A stretch of DNA of 25,509 nt from Scytonema sp. UIC 10036 (GTDB taxonomy: Bacteria; Cyanobacteriota; Cyanobacteriia; Cyanobacteriales; Nostocaceae). How positions within the stretch are numbered: the first letter of the stretch is position 1; each line of letters opens with the position of its first letter. Position numbers and translations under genes: made by a program. Below the pieces are notes generated by a model. That model was not told the origin of the DNA. It saw only the letters and a list, made by a program, of their open reading frames with translations, and did no database searches. Positions 13,361-20,328 of the stretch are shown piece by piece. The stretch spans positions 1-25,509 of the forward strand of contig NZ_WJFC01000192.1 in NCBI RefSeq assembly GCF_009725235.1, written 5' to 3'.

Positions 13361-15694
13361 TTAATTACTGTTAGAGATAGATTCATCAACCTTGAAATGA
13401 TGCCCACAATCTTTACATTGCATTTTTCTCAACCCCTTGTACCATCCATTCTTTTTAGTCTTTGTAGAATCACACTCTGGACAAGTTATATTAGATTCTA
13501 AATCGTCATTTTCTATCTCATTCTGTACTTCATCTAAAATGTTAGAAATTAGTAAATTTTGAGTATTTGTACTTATTTGAGCAACTTTCTCAAACGGCTT
13601 GGACGCTAGCCTGGATTTACCATCAGTGAGCATTCCCTTGTGAGCTACTGGGATTTCTAAAAGCAGTGCTTGCCCGTTACAGTACAAAGCAGCTAACCTG
13701 TATTGGTTTTCTGGGGAGATGTCTTCATTAGTCTTAGCGATCCACTTGGAAGCTTTGTTGTAATGCTTGCTGAACTTCTCCAGCGTCTCAGGATTCATCC
13801 CCAAATCCTTATCAGCGTGTTTGAGGAAAGTATCGATAGCATTACTAATGAACAACAAGCAGCAATTGTTCATCTCATCCCATTGCCAACCACTTTTACC
13901 CACTTCCCCAGACTGACCAATCAAAATCAACTTCATGCTGTTATGCCTAAAAGTAGTCCAAATTTCAGCAGCAGTCTTCTTATCATCCCGGTTATGCTTT
14001 TTATCAAACTCATCAAAGATGGCAAGGATAGGGGTCTTAGGGTCTGTGGAGGTTTTATTGTCTCTTGCCTTAAGTAAATTTGCAAACTGGTTAAATAGCT
14101 TAGAAGCTTCATTAGGATTGGTCGCTGCTTTTTCACAATCCCAGTAATCTTCTTCACTACCGTCTTGAGGGTCAGATAACCAGATTTCATAACCGTCTAA
14201 GTTGTGTAGGTAGTAGTTGAGAAGGTTTTTAACTGCGATTCCCTTACCTCCACCTGTAGCACTCATGACCCGTAGCGTAGGTTTACCAGTTTTCTCAATG
14301 TGGTACTTGCGGATAGTTTGTCCGAACAGTTCAGCCCTGATAATGCCACACTCCCTAAAGATATCTTCAGCAGTAGGTAATGGTTGCTTAACTGGTAGCT
14401 TGGTTTGAATTTCGATTGTGACCGTAGCGTTATGGCTGTGGATTTCAATCTTAGGAAGTGTCTTGTCAATCGCTCCAACTAAAGCTGCTAACCGTTCACT
14501 GCTGTTTTCTTGTTCTAGCTCCTTAATCGTTATACCGGGATTGCGACCAATGGAGAAAATAAACCTGCACCCCACCTCAGTCTCTTGCCAGTCCAGACAA
14601 TCAAGTTTAAATCTGAAATATCTGTAGTAGTATTCAGAGATTTTATTGCCAGTGCTAGGAATTGAACTTGTACCGTAGAACTGATAAGGTCTGTCTAAGG
14701 TTTCTCTCAATTGTTCGTTTTCTTGCTGGAGTTCATTAATTACCAAGTTACGCTTTTCTAGCAAGTCCAGTAATTGAGCGTGGATTGAGTTGTTATTAAG
14801 TAGTAGTGCCTCGTACTTCTCTGTAATGCGTTCGTCAACTTCATTAATACCCTCTGTAAACCGTTCTATAGCTACTGGCTTAGGAATTGAATTATCAAGG
14901 GATTGCTTGAGTTCTTTATTCTCACTCTTAATCTCTTTAACTTTGTAATCCTTCCACCGTGTTTTACAGTTAAGAAACTTGTTGTCAAAAGCGAAAATGA
15001 AACCAAGAATCTCCCCAAAATCTTTAAATTCGCGGTCACGAACAATCTCTATGGCTTCGTTTAATTCAGTCTTGAGGTTATGCAAATCTTCTAATCGTCT
15101 ATCAAAAGTGTTACGTAACTCAATCGGTACATCTGGATTATGTCGGGCATTTTCAAGTAGTTTTTGCAGTCCTGATAAATCCTTGCATCTTTCAGAGAAA
15201 AACTTGACTGTTTGCATTCTAGAATCAGTCATAAAATCTTCAACTCTAGTATCACGTTGACTGACAATTCCTTCTAGTTCTTTAATTTTCAAGTCTTTTT
15301 CAGAAACAACCTTGAAGTATTCTTTAGCTTTTTCGTTTAGCTGTTCTTTAAGACTGTTAACTTGTTCCAAGTACTTCTCACCTTGACTTTCAAGAACTGC
15401 AATACTACTTTTAAGATTGTCAATTGTTACTTTTAGGTCATTAAGTTCTCTGCCTCTAGTGGCTTGAATCTCAGAAATTCTCTCAGCAGTTTCTTTTTCT
15501 AAGTTTTCGTGTCTCTCGCTGTAAGCAATACCCAATCCAGTACACACCAAGGCTGAAGTAGTACCACCAACACCAACAGTTAAAGCTAAACTTTTCTGCC
15601 ATCCTTCAGGTAAGTTCCATGCTTGAATAGCCCCAGTTACGCCTAATAAAGTACTTGCTGTGAATACGCCGTAATAGATATGATTGAATTTCAT
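13361..15694 (-). CDS. Membrane-anchored coiled-coil P-loop ATPase with C-terminal zinc ribbon
   Basis: A 777-aa protein from ATG 15694 (an upstream ATG at 15736 adds 14 residues; neither has a strong ribosome-binding site). Order of parts: two hydrophobic segments within the first 60 residues, a long coiled-coil region (about 60-335), a mixed linker domain, then a P-loop ATPase with Walker A MSATGGGKGIAV (about 477-488) and Walker B ILAIFDEFD (about 556-564), a possible sensor in LILIGQSG, and a C-terminal zinc ribbon CPEC-x18-CKDC (about 738-763) of the IS1 InsA transposase type. The fold looks like the FtsK/HerA/VirD4 group of DNA-translocating ATPases, but I do not recognise a named family. 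It closes an operon of small and membrane proteins. A membrane-bound DNA pump for segregation or transfer is inference. Confidence 0.75.
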   Translation of the reverse strand: MKFNHIYYGVFTASTLLGVTGAIQAWNLPEGWQKSLALTVGVGGTTSALVCTGLGIAYSERHENLEKETAERISEIQATRGRELNDLKVTIDNLKSSIAVLESQGEKYLEQVNSLKEQLNEKAKEYFKVVSEKDLKIKELEGIVSQRDTRVEDFMTDSRMQTVKFFSERCKDLSGLQKLLENARHNPDVPIELRNTFDRRLEDLHNLKTELNEAIEIVRDREFKDFGEILGFIFAFDNKFLNCKTRWKDYKVKEIKSENKELKQSLDNSIPKPVAIERFTEGINEVDERITEKYEALLLNNNSIHAQLLDLLEKRNLVINELQQENEQLRETLDRPYQFYGTSSIPSTGNKISEYYYRYFRFKLDCLDWQETEVGCRFIFSIGRNPGITIKELEQENSSERLAALVGAIDKTLPKIEIHSHNATVTIEIQTKLPVKQPLPTAEDIFRECGIIRAELFGQTIRKYHIEKTGKPTLRVMSATGGGKGIAVKNLLNYYLHNLDGYEIWLSDPQDGSEEDYWDCEKAATNPNEASKLFNQFANLLKARDNKTSTDPKTPILAIFDEFDKKHNRDDKKTAAEIWTTFRHNSMKLILIGQSGEVGKSGWQWDEMNNCCLLFISNAIDTFLKHADKDLGMNPETLEKFSKHYNKASKWIAKTNEDISPENQYRLAALYCNGQALLLEIPVAHKGMLTDGKSRLASKPFEKVAQISTNTQNLLISNILDEVQNEIENDDLESNITCPECDSTKTKKNGWYKGLRKMQCKDCGHHFKVDESISNSN

Positions 15695-15722
15695 AATGTA
15701 TAGTCTGTATGAGTACAAATTA

Positions 15723-15747
15723 GAGGGGAATCTCACCCCTCTTTTTT
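15723..15747. terminator. Hairpin between membrane gene and ATPase gene
   Basis: GAGGGG (15723-15728) pairs with CCCCTC (15736-15741) over a 7-base loop. On the plus strand six T follow, a good terminator; on the minus strand, the coding direction here, the tail is only TAATTT. It may act as a partial terminator or RNA-stability element within the operon, and may block antisense transcription. Confidence 0.6.
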
Positions 15748-15753
15748 ATCGAC

Positions 15754-15948
15754 TTACTGTGAAGATTTCTTCAGAATTACCTGACCTAGTTGCAGACTAG
15801 CACCTACAGCGAATAATCCTGCACCTATTGAAATCATCACATTCTTACCAAAGAATCGACTTCCAAAAAATCCAATCCCAGTTCCTAAAATAATTGAACT
15901 TCCAAGAATAGCTACTAATTTCTGTTTGTCTGTCACGCTAAGTTTCAT
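15754..15948 (-). CDS. Small two-span membrane protein
   Basis: A 64-aa protein with two hydrophobic segments (about 10-30, LVAILGSSIILGTGIGFFGS, and 36-56, VMISIGAGLFAVGASLQLGQV) joined by a short basic turn. TGGAGA lies 8 bases before the start. It sits between the long coiled-coil protein and the membrane ATPase in the same operon and is a likely membrane partner of that ATPase. Family not recognised. Confidence 0.7.
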   Translation of the reverse strand: MKLSVTDKQKLVAILGSSIILGTGIGFFGSRFFGKNVMISIGAGLFAVGASLQLGQVILKKSSQ

Positions 15949-15980
15949 TTCATTTTCTCCATTACATAGATTAAATTTAT

Positions 15981-16829
15981 CTAGAATCCCGCCGCAAATT
16001 TAGCTACCGCTTCTTGCTTAATCTTTTCTTTTTCGTACTGAACATTTTGAATTTCGTATTTTTGTTTTTCGACTTGTTCGCGTAACATTTCAACTTTGAG
16101 GTTTTCTTGTTGTTGAATGTGTTCAGTTTGTTGCTGAGTACCAGTAGTGCGTATACGTTGCTGTACTAGCAATTCTTCATCTTGTTCAAGCCTAGAAAGC
16201 TCGGTATCACGTCCAACCACAGCACGTTGGTACTGAACTGCTTTTTTCTCATTGTTGATACCAGCCGTCTTACCGTCAATTAACAGCCCGATTAGTTTCT
16301 GTTGTTCAAGGTCAAGAGTGGCTAAATCTTGTTTGAGTTTCGTGTTATTGATAGCAACGCCAACATAATTACGCTGTCTAGCAATAACAATATTTCGTCT
16401 AATTGCTTCACCAGAGTCTAATTCAGGGACTGAAGAATCAATGTTGGCATCTGCCTTAGCCAAAATAGCAGCAGTGTCTACAGTACCATCTGTGAGTGAG
16501 CCAGGATTGTGATTGAGTGCTGACTGTACAGCAGTGTTTGTTTTAGTGACAACCGTTCCGACAACTTGACCAACAGTACCGATTACTTGACCACCTTGTT
16601 GAAGTTTTTCAGCAAGTCGATTTCTTCTAGCTTCCGCTTGCTCTGGGGTTTCATCACCTTTAATATGGTCAATTTGTGGAGTGTTAGAAGCTACTGTATC
16701 GGAAGTTGTTTCAGTGACTTGGTTAGTGGTAGTTTCTCCAGTCACACGCTTTGAGCCAGTTAAACCACCTTTCTTACCACGATTGGGATTGTCGAGGCTA
16801 GCTCCTGTGATTGTTCCTTTTCTTGGCAT
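15981..16829 (-). CDS. Unknown Thr/Gly-rich and coiled-coil protein
   Basis: A 282-aa protein starting MPRKGTITGAS at 16829, chosen because AAGGA lies a few bases upstream; the frame is open to 17003 but that part overlaps the preceding gene. The N-terminal 60 residues are basic and Gly/Thr-rich and look disordered, the middle (about 75-110) is a Gly/Val/Thr amphipathic stretch (GQVIGTVGQVVGTVV), and the C-terminal half is a long Gln/Glu/Lys coiled-coil (about 150-275). No catalytic motif is visible. Given its place in the ATPase operon it may be a structural or scaffold part of a membrane complex. Confidence 0.7.
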   Translation of the reverse strand: MPRKGTITGASLDNPNRGKKGGLTGSKRVTGETTTNQVTETTSDTVASNTPQIDHIKGDETPEQAEARRNRLAEKLQQGGQVIGTVGQVVGTVVTKTNTAVQSALNHNPGSLTDGTVDTAAILAKADANIDSSVPELDSGEAIRRNIVIARQRNYVGVAINNTKLKQDLATLDLEQQKLIGLLIDGKTAGINNEKKAVQYQRAVVGRDTELSRLEQDEELLVQQRIRTTGTQQQTEHIQQQENLKVEMLREQVEKQKYEIQNVQYEKEKIKQEAVAKFAAGF

Positions 16830-16911
16830 AATTAAAGAATCCTTTGTTTGTGGAATGAACGAGGGTGATAGATACGGGTCAGGTCGGACAACTTGCCCGT
16901 ATCTCAAAAAT

Positions 16912-17361
16912 TTAATCCTTGAAAAATAACTCAACCTGAGTAGGGATAACACGAGCTTTAGCGCAGAACTGAGAGCGACTATTACCACACTTGTAAGCAG
17001 CAAAATAACTGCCTAGTACAAGAGTTATTACAAGCATGATGAAGATATTTGAGAAAACTTCTAATTGCACTGGAAAACTGTATCTATGCTTAAGTTTGGC
17101 TTGTTGGCGGTTGAATTCAGCTAGCTTGATTTCTTCAAGAACTTCAATTGCAGAAGTCAGTTTTTGAAGTTTCATACTATCACTCACACTACTACGAGCT
17201 TCACAATACAAATCTGCTTTGAGCATTTTGAGTTTTTCGTCATCACTGATTAGTCCGAGTGCTTTTGACTCTTCGTTCCAATCGTGATTACGTTGTTGCA
17301 TATATTGAACAGCTTCAACAACTTCTGTTAACCAAGTATCGATGTGTTCAAAAAGTCTCAT
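16912..17361 (-). CDS. Helical protein with one membrane segment
   Basis: A 149-aa protein. Residues 1-90 are charged and helical (including MQQRNHDWNEESKAL and IEVLEEIKLAEFNRQQAK), and residues about 98-120 form one hydrophobic span (VFSNIFIMLVITLVLGSYFAA), followed by a short Cys-containing tail (KCGNSRSQFCAKA). Its start follows the stop of a 52-codon gene by only three bases. Family not recognised; operon context suggests part of the ATPase-linked membrane complex. Confidence 0.7.
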   Translation of the reverse strand: MRLFEHIDTWLTEVVEAVQYMQQRNHDWNEESKALGLISDDEKLKMLKADLYCEARSSVSDSMKLQKLTSAIEVLEEIKLAEFNRQQAKLKHRYSFPVQLEVFSNIFIMLVITLVLGSYFAAYKCGNSRSQFCAKARVIPTQVELFFKD

Positions 17362-17364
17362 GGT

Positions 17365-17523
17365 TTATTCCTTAATTTCAATGATTTGCTGATTAGGTTC
17401 TAATAACTGCAATCTGTTAGTGTTGGTACTGGCATCGACTCTACTGATGAGTTCTTGCATAGCTTCACAGTTGTTTTTACGTGTCAGTACACGGCGTATG
17501 ATTGGCTTAATTTCAGGATTCAT
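17365..17523 (-). CDS. Small 52-aa protein in the ATPase operon
   Basis: Reads MNPEIKPIIRRVLTRKNN and ends with QQIIEIKE. It has a good ribosome-binding site AAAGGA five bases before ATG 17523, begins 9 bp after the preceding gene and ends 3 bp before the next start. The tight packing makes it very likely to be real. The N-terminal part is basic. Function unknown. Confidence 0.7.
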   Translation of the reverse strand: MNPEIKPIIRRVLTRKNNCEAMQELISRVDASTNTNRLQLLEPNQQIIEIKE

Positions 17524-17532
17524 TCATGTCCT

Positions 17533-17802
17533 TTATGCAGGGTCAATAAGGTCAATAAGCCAATTCCACTGGAGGGAATCGCGTTCGGGCAGAGATAGCG
17601 CGTATTCTTCACCCTCAAAACTCACCCACAATTCAGTCGCGTCTTCAATGTCTTCAGCGTTTAACTCAAACTGGTCAAGCTGAGTAAGTACGATGGGGCA
17701 AGGGATGCCCGGTAACCAGATGGCATCTACAGCCATAAAGATTGGTTGTCCGGTGCGGTCGCTCTGTCCTGTGGGCTGGTTTATCGTTGTGAAGTAGCTC
17801 AT
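17533..17802 (-). CDS. First gene of the ATPase operon, unknown function
   Basis: An 89-aa acidic protein (MSYFTTINQPTGQSDRTGQP start, DAIWLPGIPCPIVLTQL centre) with beta-like segments and a C-terminal WNWLIDLIDPA. I do not recognise the family. GAGAGAGGA-type sequence precedes the start. It faces away from the RHH gene at 17960, so the GCTGGCATAATGGC repeats between them could control both directions. Confidence 0.65.
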   Translation of the reverse strand: MSYFTTINQPTGQSDRTGQPIFMAVDAIWLPGIPCPIVLTQLDQFELNAEDIEDATELWVSFEGEEYALSLPERDSLQWNWLIDLIDPA

Positions 17803-17844
17803 GTCCTCTGTCCTCTCTCGCTCACATCCTTACTATATGAGTTT

Positions 17845-17942
17845 GCCGTCATGCTGGCATTATGGCTTGTGACACTTGTTTAGCTGGCATAATGGCTTGC
17901 TGGCATAATGGCATAAACGTGATACATTTCTGGCATGACGGC
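17845..17942. promoter_or_regulatory. Divergent control region with GCTGGCATAATGGC repeats
   Basis: Copies lie at 17853-17866 (one base differs), 17883-17896, 17899-17912 and 17930-17942 (CTGGCATGACGGC variant), plus an inverted GCATGACGGC-type copy at 17845-17854. They fill the space between two divergent genes, one encoding a ribbon-helix-helix protein, the arrangement of an autoregulatory operator or a partition/replication control site. It is also the main strand-switch point of the element. Confidence 0.8.
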
Positions 17943-17959
17943 AAAAAGAAGATAAAATC

Positions 17960-18178
17960 ATGCTGGCAATCGATGAAATAATGACTGTGACTGAAAAACC
18001 TAAAAATAAGCGACAAGACCCGAACTTTACGAAAATTACGGCTGATATAGAAAAAGACGTGGCTGCAAAAACTCGTGCTATATGTGCTTTAACAGACGTT
18101 TCATTATCAGACGCTGTTAATGAAGCGTTAAAAATGTGGATTGAAACTAAGAAAAAAGATAGTAATTTTGAAATTTAA
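17960..18178 (+). CDS. Ribbon-helix-helix DNA-binding protein
   Basis: A 72-aa protein with a disordered basic N-terminus (TEKPKNKRQDPNF) and an RHH-like core (about 25-65): FTKITADIEKDVAAKTRAICA, then a helix LSDAVNEALKMWIETKKK. This fits CopG/ParG-type plasmid regulators. It lies next to an array of repeats that are the natural binding-site candidate. The start at 17960 is favoured; an ATG at 17981 is possible. The next gene begins three bases after its stop. Confidence 0.75.
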   Translation: MLAIDEIMTVTEKPKNKRQDPNFTKITADIEKDVAAKTRAICALTDVSLSDAVNEALKMWIETKKKDSNFEI

Positions 18179-18181
18179 AAG

Positions 18182-18856
18182 ATGCTTAAAAAACCTGATA
18201 AATCACAAGAAATGATGATAACTTGTGTTGAAATCACTGAAAAAACATTACCATTGCCGATAAAAATAAACCAAGACTCATTAGAAAATTACTTGAAAGG
18301 TAAACATTTTTGGTTTTGTTTACGAAAAATGTTTATGAACTTTTTTAGTGGTAATCCAATTTTTTATAACGTTAATGGACAAGAAACAGAAATTTCAAAA
18401 ACATTGTTAGAACTCAGTTTCAACCATTATTTATCACTATATAAAGTAATTAATTATGGATGGGATGAAATTTCTAAAAGCTTACAATATTTGGATACTA
18501 AGATAACCACCCCAGGAGATGCTATAGTTTATATACTCAAGGGTGATTCATTGATTTGGTTAGAAGATAATCCAGTAAAACCCGAAACTTTGTATAGAGC
18601 TTGGTTGGAATATACAAATTGTCAAGGGAAATCGTCTAATGCAAAATTAAACGATTACATCAGAAGAATTGGAAAACAAACTGGTGTTAGCCTTGGAAAT
18701 TACCAGCCGTCAGAACACATTATGTTTAGAGATACCTGTGTAGAACTAGCCAATGTGTCACGCTCTACAATCGCTAAATTAGCAGTGAAAGATTTTAAGC
18801 GTGACCAGGCAGAATTACTGGCTTTTCTCGGTCAAAAATTGCGCGGTCTTTGGTAG
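18182..18856 (+). CDS. Unknown 224-aa protein, candidate replication or control factor
   Basis: I do not recognise this protein. It is AT-rich in sequence, mixed alpha/beta in look, with an aromatic block (KGKHFWFCLRKMFMNFF, about 40-56) and a C-terminal helical stretch (ANVSRSTIAKLAVKDFKRDQ) that could be a helix-turn-helix. It is coupled to the RHH gene (3-bp gap) beside the repeat cluster. As no other initiator is visible, this is the gene I would first suspect of a replication role, but that is position-based inference only. Confidence 0.6.
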   Translation: MLKKPDKSQEMMITCVEITEKTLPLPIKINQDSLENYLKGKHFWFCLRKMFMNFFSGNPIFYNVNGQETEISKTLLELSFNHYLSLYKVINYGWDEISKSLQYLDTKITTPGDAIVYILKGDSLIWLEDNPVKPETLYRAWLEYTNCQGKSSNAKLNDYIRRIGKQTGVSLGNYQPSEHIMFRDTCVELANVSRSTIAKLAVKDFKRDQAELLAFLGQKLRGLW

Positions 18857-18936
18857 TTTACAGAACTTTACAATTTTTACCACAGATTCCCCAACAACAT
18901 AGTTACCCGTGTTTGACTAAAAATACAAGTAAAAAG

Positions 18937-18964
18937 TACCCCTACACAGTTAGTGGAAGGGGTA
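18937..18964 (-). terminator. Hairpin between genes, terminator-like on the minus strand
   Basis: TACCCCT (18937-18943) pairs with AGGGGTA (18958-18964) across 14 bases. On the minus strand it is followed by CTTTTTAC, which is terminator-like; on the plus strand there is no T run. It may stop antisense transcription or stabilise the upstream mRNA. Confidence 0.5.
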
Positions 18965-18985
18965 TCGATATTATGAAACAAATTT

Positions 18986-19387
18986 ATGGTATCCCACCTA
19001 GCAGCACAAATCGAATTGTGCAAATTTTGCGATAGCACTAATCTCATAAAACAGACTGGAGACGCTGAACCTACCAGTCACTATGGACACTTGACCTGTG
19101 GCGACTGCAAGAAGTTTATCACGTGGTTGCAAGACCCTGCACTAACTGAAGTGTTTGAAGTTCGCCAAGGCATGATACGTGACCTACTGAAGAGAAGCGG
19201 TAGTCTAAACCAATGTGAAGCACCATTTCTTAGAAACATCCTAAATCAGCGATACCTTACCCCGAAACAACAAGACTGGCTAGATAAAATCTTTATGCGT
19301 GTACTGGGAAGAGTATCACCGAGGCAACCAGCCGCAAAACAAAACCCGCCTACTCAACGGGTAGCGGGTCAGTTTGGATTGCCATGA
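18986..19387 (+). CDS. Putative zinc-finger protein of unknown function
   Basis: A 133-aa protein with two CxxC pairs, C12-x2-C15 and C38-x2-C41, likely a zinc ribbon, followed by a helical middle and a basic Pro/Gln tail (RVSPRQPAAKQNPPTQ). No ribosome-binding site is obvious at ATG 18986. Proteins of this look are common in cyanobacterial plasmids and phages, often tied to replication or DNA binding; this one I cannot place. It lies convergent to the RHH gene that ends at 19390. Confidence 0.65.
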   Translation: MVSHLAAQIELCKFCDSTNLIKQTGDAEPTSHYGHLTCGDCKKFITWLQDPALTEVFEVRQGMIRDLLKRSGSLNQCEAPFLRNILNQRYLTPKQQDWLDKIFMRVLGRVSPRQPAAKQNPPTQRVAGQFGLP

Positions 19388-19389
19388 GT

Positions 19390-19599
19390 TTAAGCTGCAT
19401 TGCTTTGCTGAAATACAGCACGTTCTAAAGCTCGCACTCTTTCTTCTAAATCTTCTTTAGATTGATGTTCTTGATATAGTTTCAGAACAAAATCAGCCAT
19501 TGACAGATTAAGCTCTGAAGCTTCTTGTTTCATCTTTTCTAAAATCTCACTGCTAATTCTGACTGATAGTTGAGCGTCTTTCAAAACTGGCTTAGGCAT
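19390..19599 (-). CDS. Ribbon-helix-helix repressor-like protein
   Basis: A 69-aa protein with RHH core DAQLSVRISSEILEKMKQEA followed by LSMADFVLKLYQEH, then a short coiled-coil (EDLEERVRALERAVF). It faces away from the replication genes, and the intergenic space holds a 24-bp palindrome and a matching partial copy, the expected layout for an autoregulator that also controls the polymerase operon. The stop is two bases from the stop of the convergent gene. Confidence 0.8.
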   Translation of the reverse strand: MPKPVLKDAQLSVRISSEILEKMKQEASELNLSMADFVLKLYQEHQSKEDLEERVRALERAVFQQSNAA

Positions 19600-19663
19600 A
19601 CGACATAACGATTTTTGAGGTATCTATACCTTTGACTATAGCCCAATTGTTAAAAGAAAATCA

Positions 19664-19739
19664 AATGTAAGTCATATGATGTACCAGTTTGTTAAACTGT
19701 CCACTATACAAACGAAATGTAAGTCATATGACTTACATT
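19664..19739. promoter_or_regulatory. Operator pair before the replication genes
   Basis: A perfect 24-bp palindrome (19716-19739, core GTAAGTCATATGACTTAC) and an incomplete copy AATGTAAGTCATATGA (19664-19679) are 52 bp apart, between the divergent RHH gene and the SSB-like gene. The best guess is an operator for the adjacent RHH protein. Confidence 0.75.
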
Positions 19740-19786
19740 AAAAAAGTAAACAAAACAGGGCTAGATGCCCACAAGGATAAACTACC

Positions 19787-20266
19787 ATGCGTAAATCAGC
19801 AAAAACAATCAATTTAGGCGTTGCGGGTTTCATTAAGACTGATTCTGAAGGCTACGCAACTGGTGAACTCATTCAAGTTCAAGCAATAGAAAGTGAGTTG
19901 AATGGTGAGACAGTTGAACAAATTGAGTGGATTTGGGCAGTAGAAAGCACTAAGGGTACTTCAAAGATGTACTTGTGGACACGTCCAAACATCAACCCCA
20001 ACAAATATATAAGCCGTCCAGAACAGGGTGAAGCTGAGTACTCATTATTAACTCAATTGTTACTGAATCTTGGATTGCTAAGCGAGAACAACTTAGACCA
20101 GTTAAGAGAGAATCCAGAGTACATAGAAGAGTTAGACATCGACCTTGAAGAATTACAAGGTCAACAATTTAGATTCAAACTCATTCCTGGCAAGATGGGC
20201 AAGCCAAGCAAGCCAGATGTTAAAACCATTGAGTTACTAACCGTTAAACCAGACCTAGAAGTATAA
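19787..20266 (+). CDS. Putative OB-fold/ssDNA-binding-like protein
   Basis: A 159-aa acidic protein. AAGGA (19773-19777) lies 9 bases before the start. Beta-rich N-terminal half (YATGELIQVQAIESELNG, EWIWAVES, MYLWTRPNIN), a helical L-rich insert (SLLTQLLLNLGLLSENN), then a final beta stretch (QGQQFRFKLIPGK-like) and a basic loop. This pattern resembles phage single-stranded DNA-binding-type proteins, and it directly precedes the DNA polymerase gene. I do not see a decisive motif, so SSB is a suggestion. Confidence 0.55.
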   Translation: MRKSAKTINLGVAGFIKTDSEGYATGELIQVQAIESELNGETVEQIEWIWAVESTKGTSKMYLWTRPNINPNKYISRPEQGEAEYSLLTQLLLNLGLLSENNLDQLRENPEYIEELDIDLEELQGQQFRFKLIPGKMGKPSKPDVKTIELLTVKPDLEV

Positions 20267-20276
20267 GCATAAAAAC

Positions 20277-20306
20277 AACGGCTAGGGAGTGAAAGCTCTA
20301 GCCGTT
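20277..20306 (+). terminator. Hairpin between SSB-like and polymerase genes
   Basis: AACGGCTAG (20277-20285) pairs perfectly with CTAGCCGTT (20298-20306) over 12 bases, followed by a poor T tail. It is more likely an attenuator or processing site, lowering polymerase expression, than a full terminator. Confidence 0.6.
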
Positions 20307-20328
20307 CTATATCTTAAGGATTTCTATA

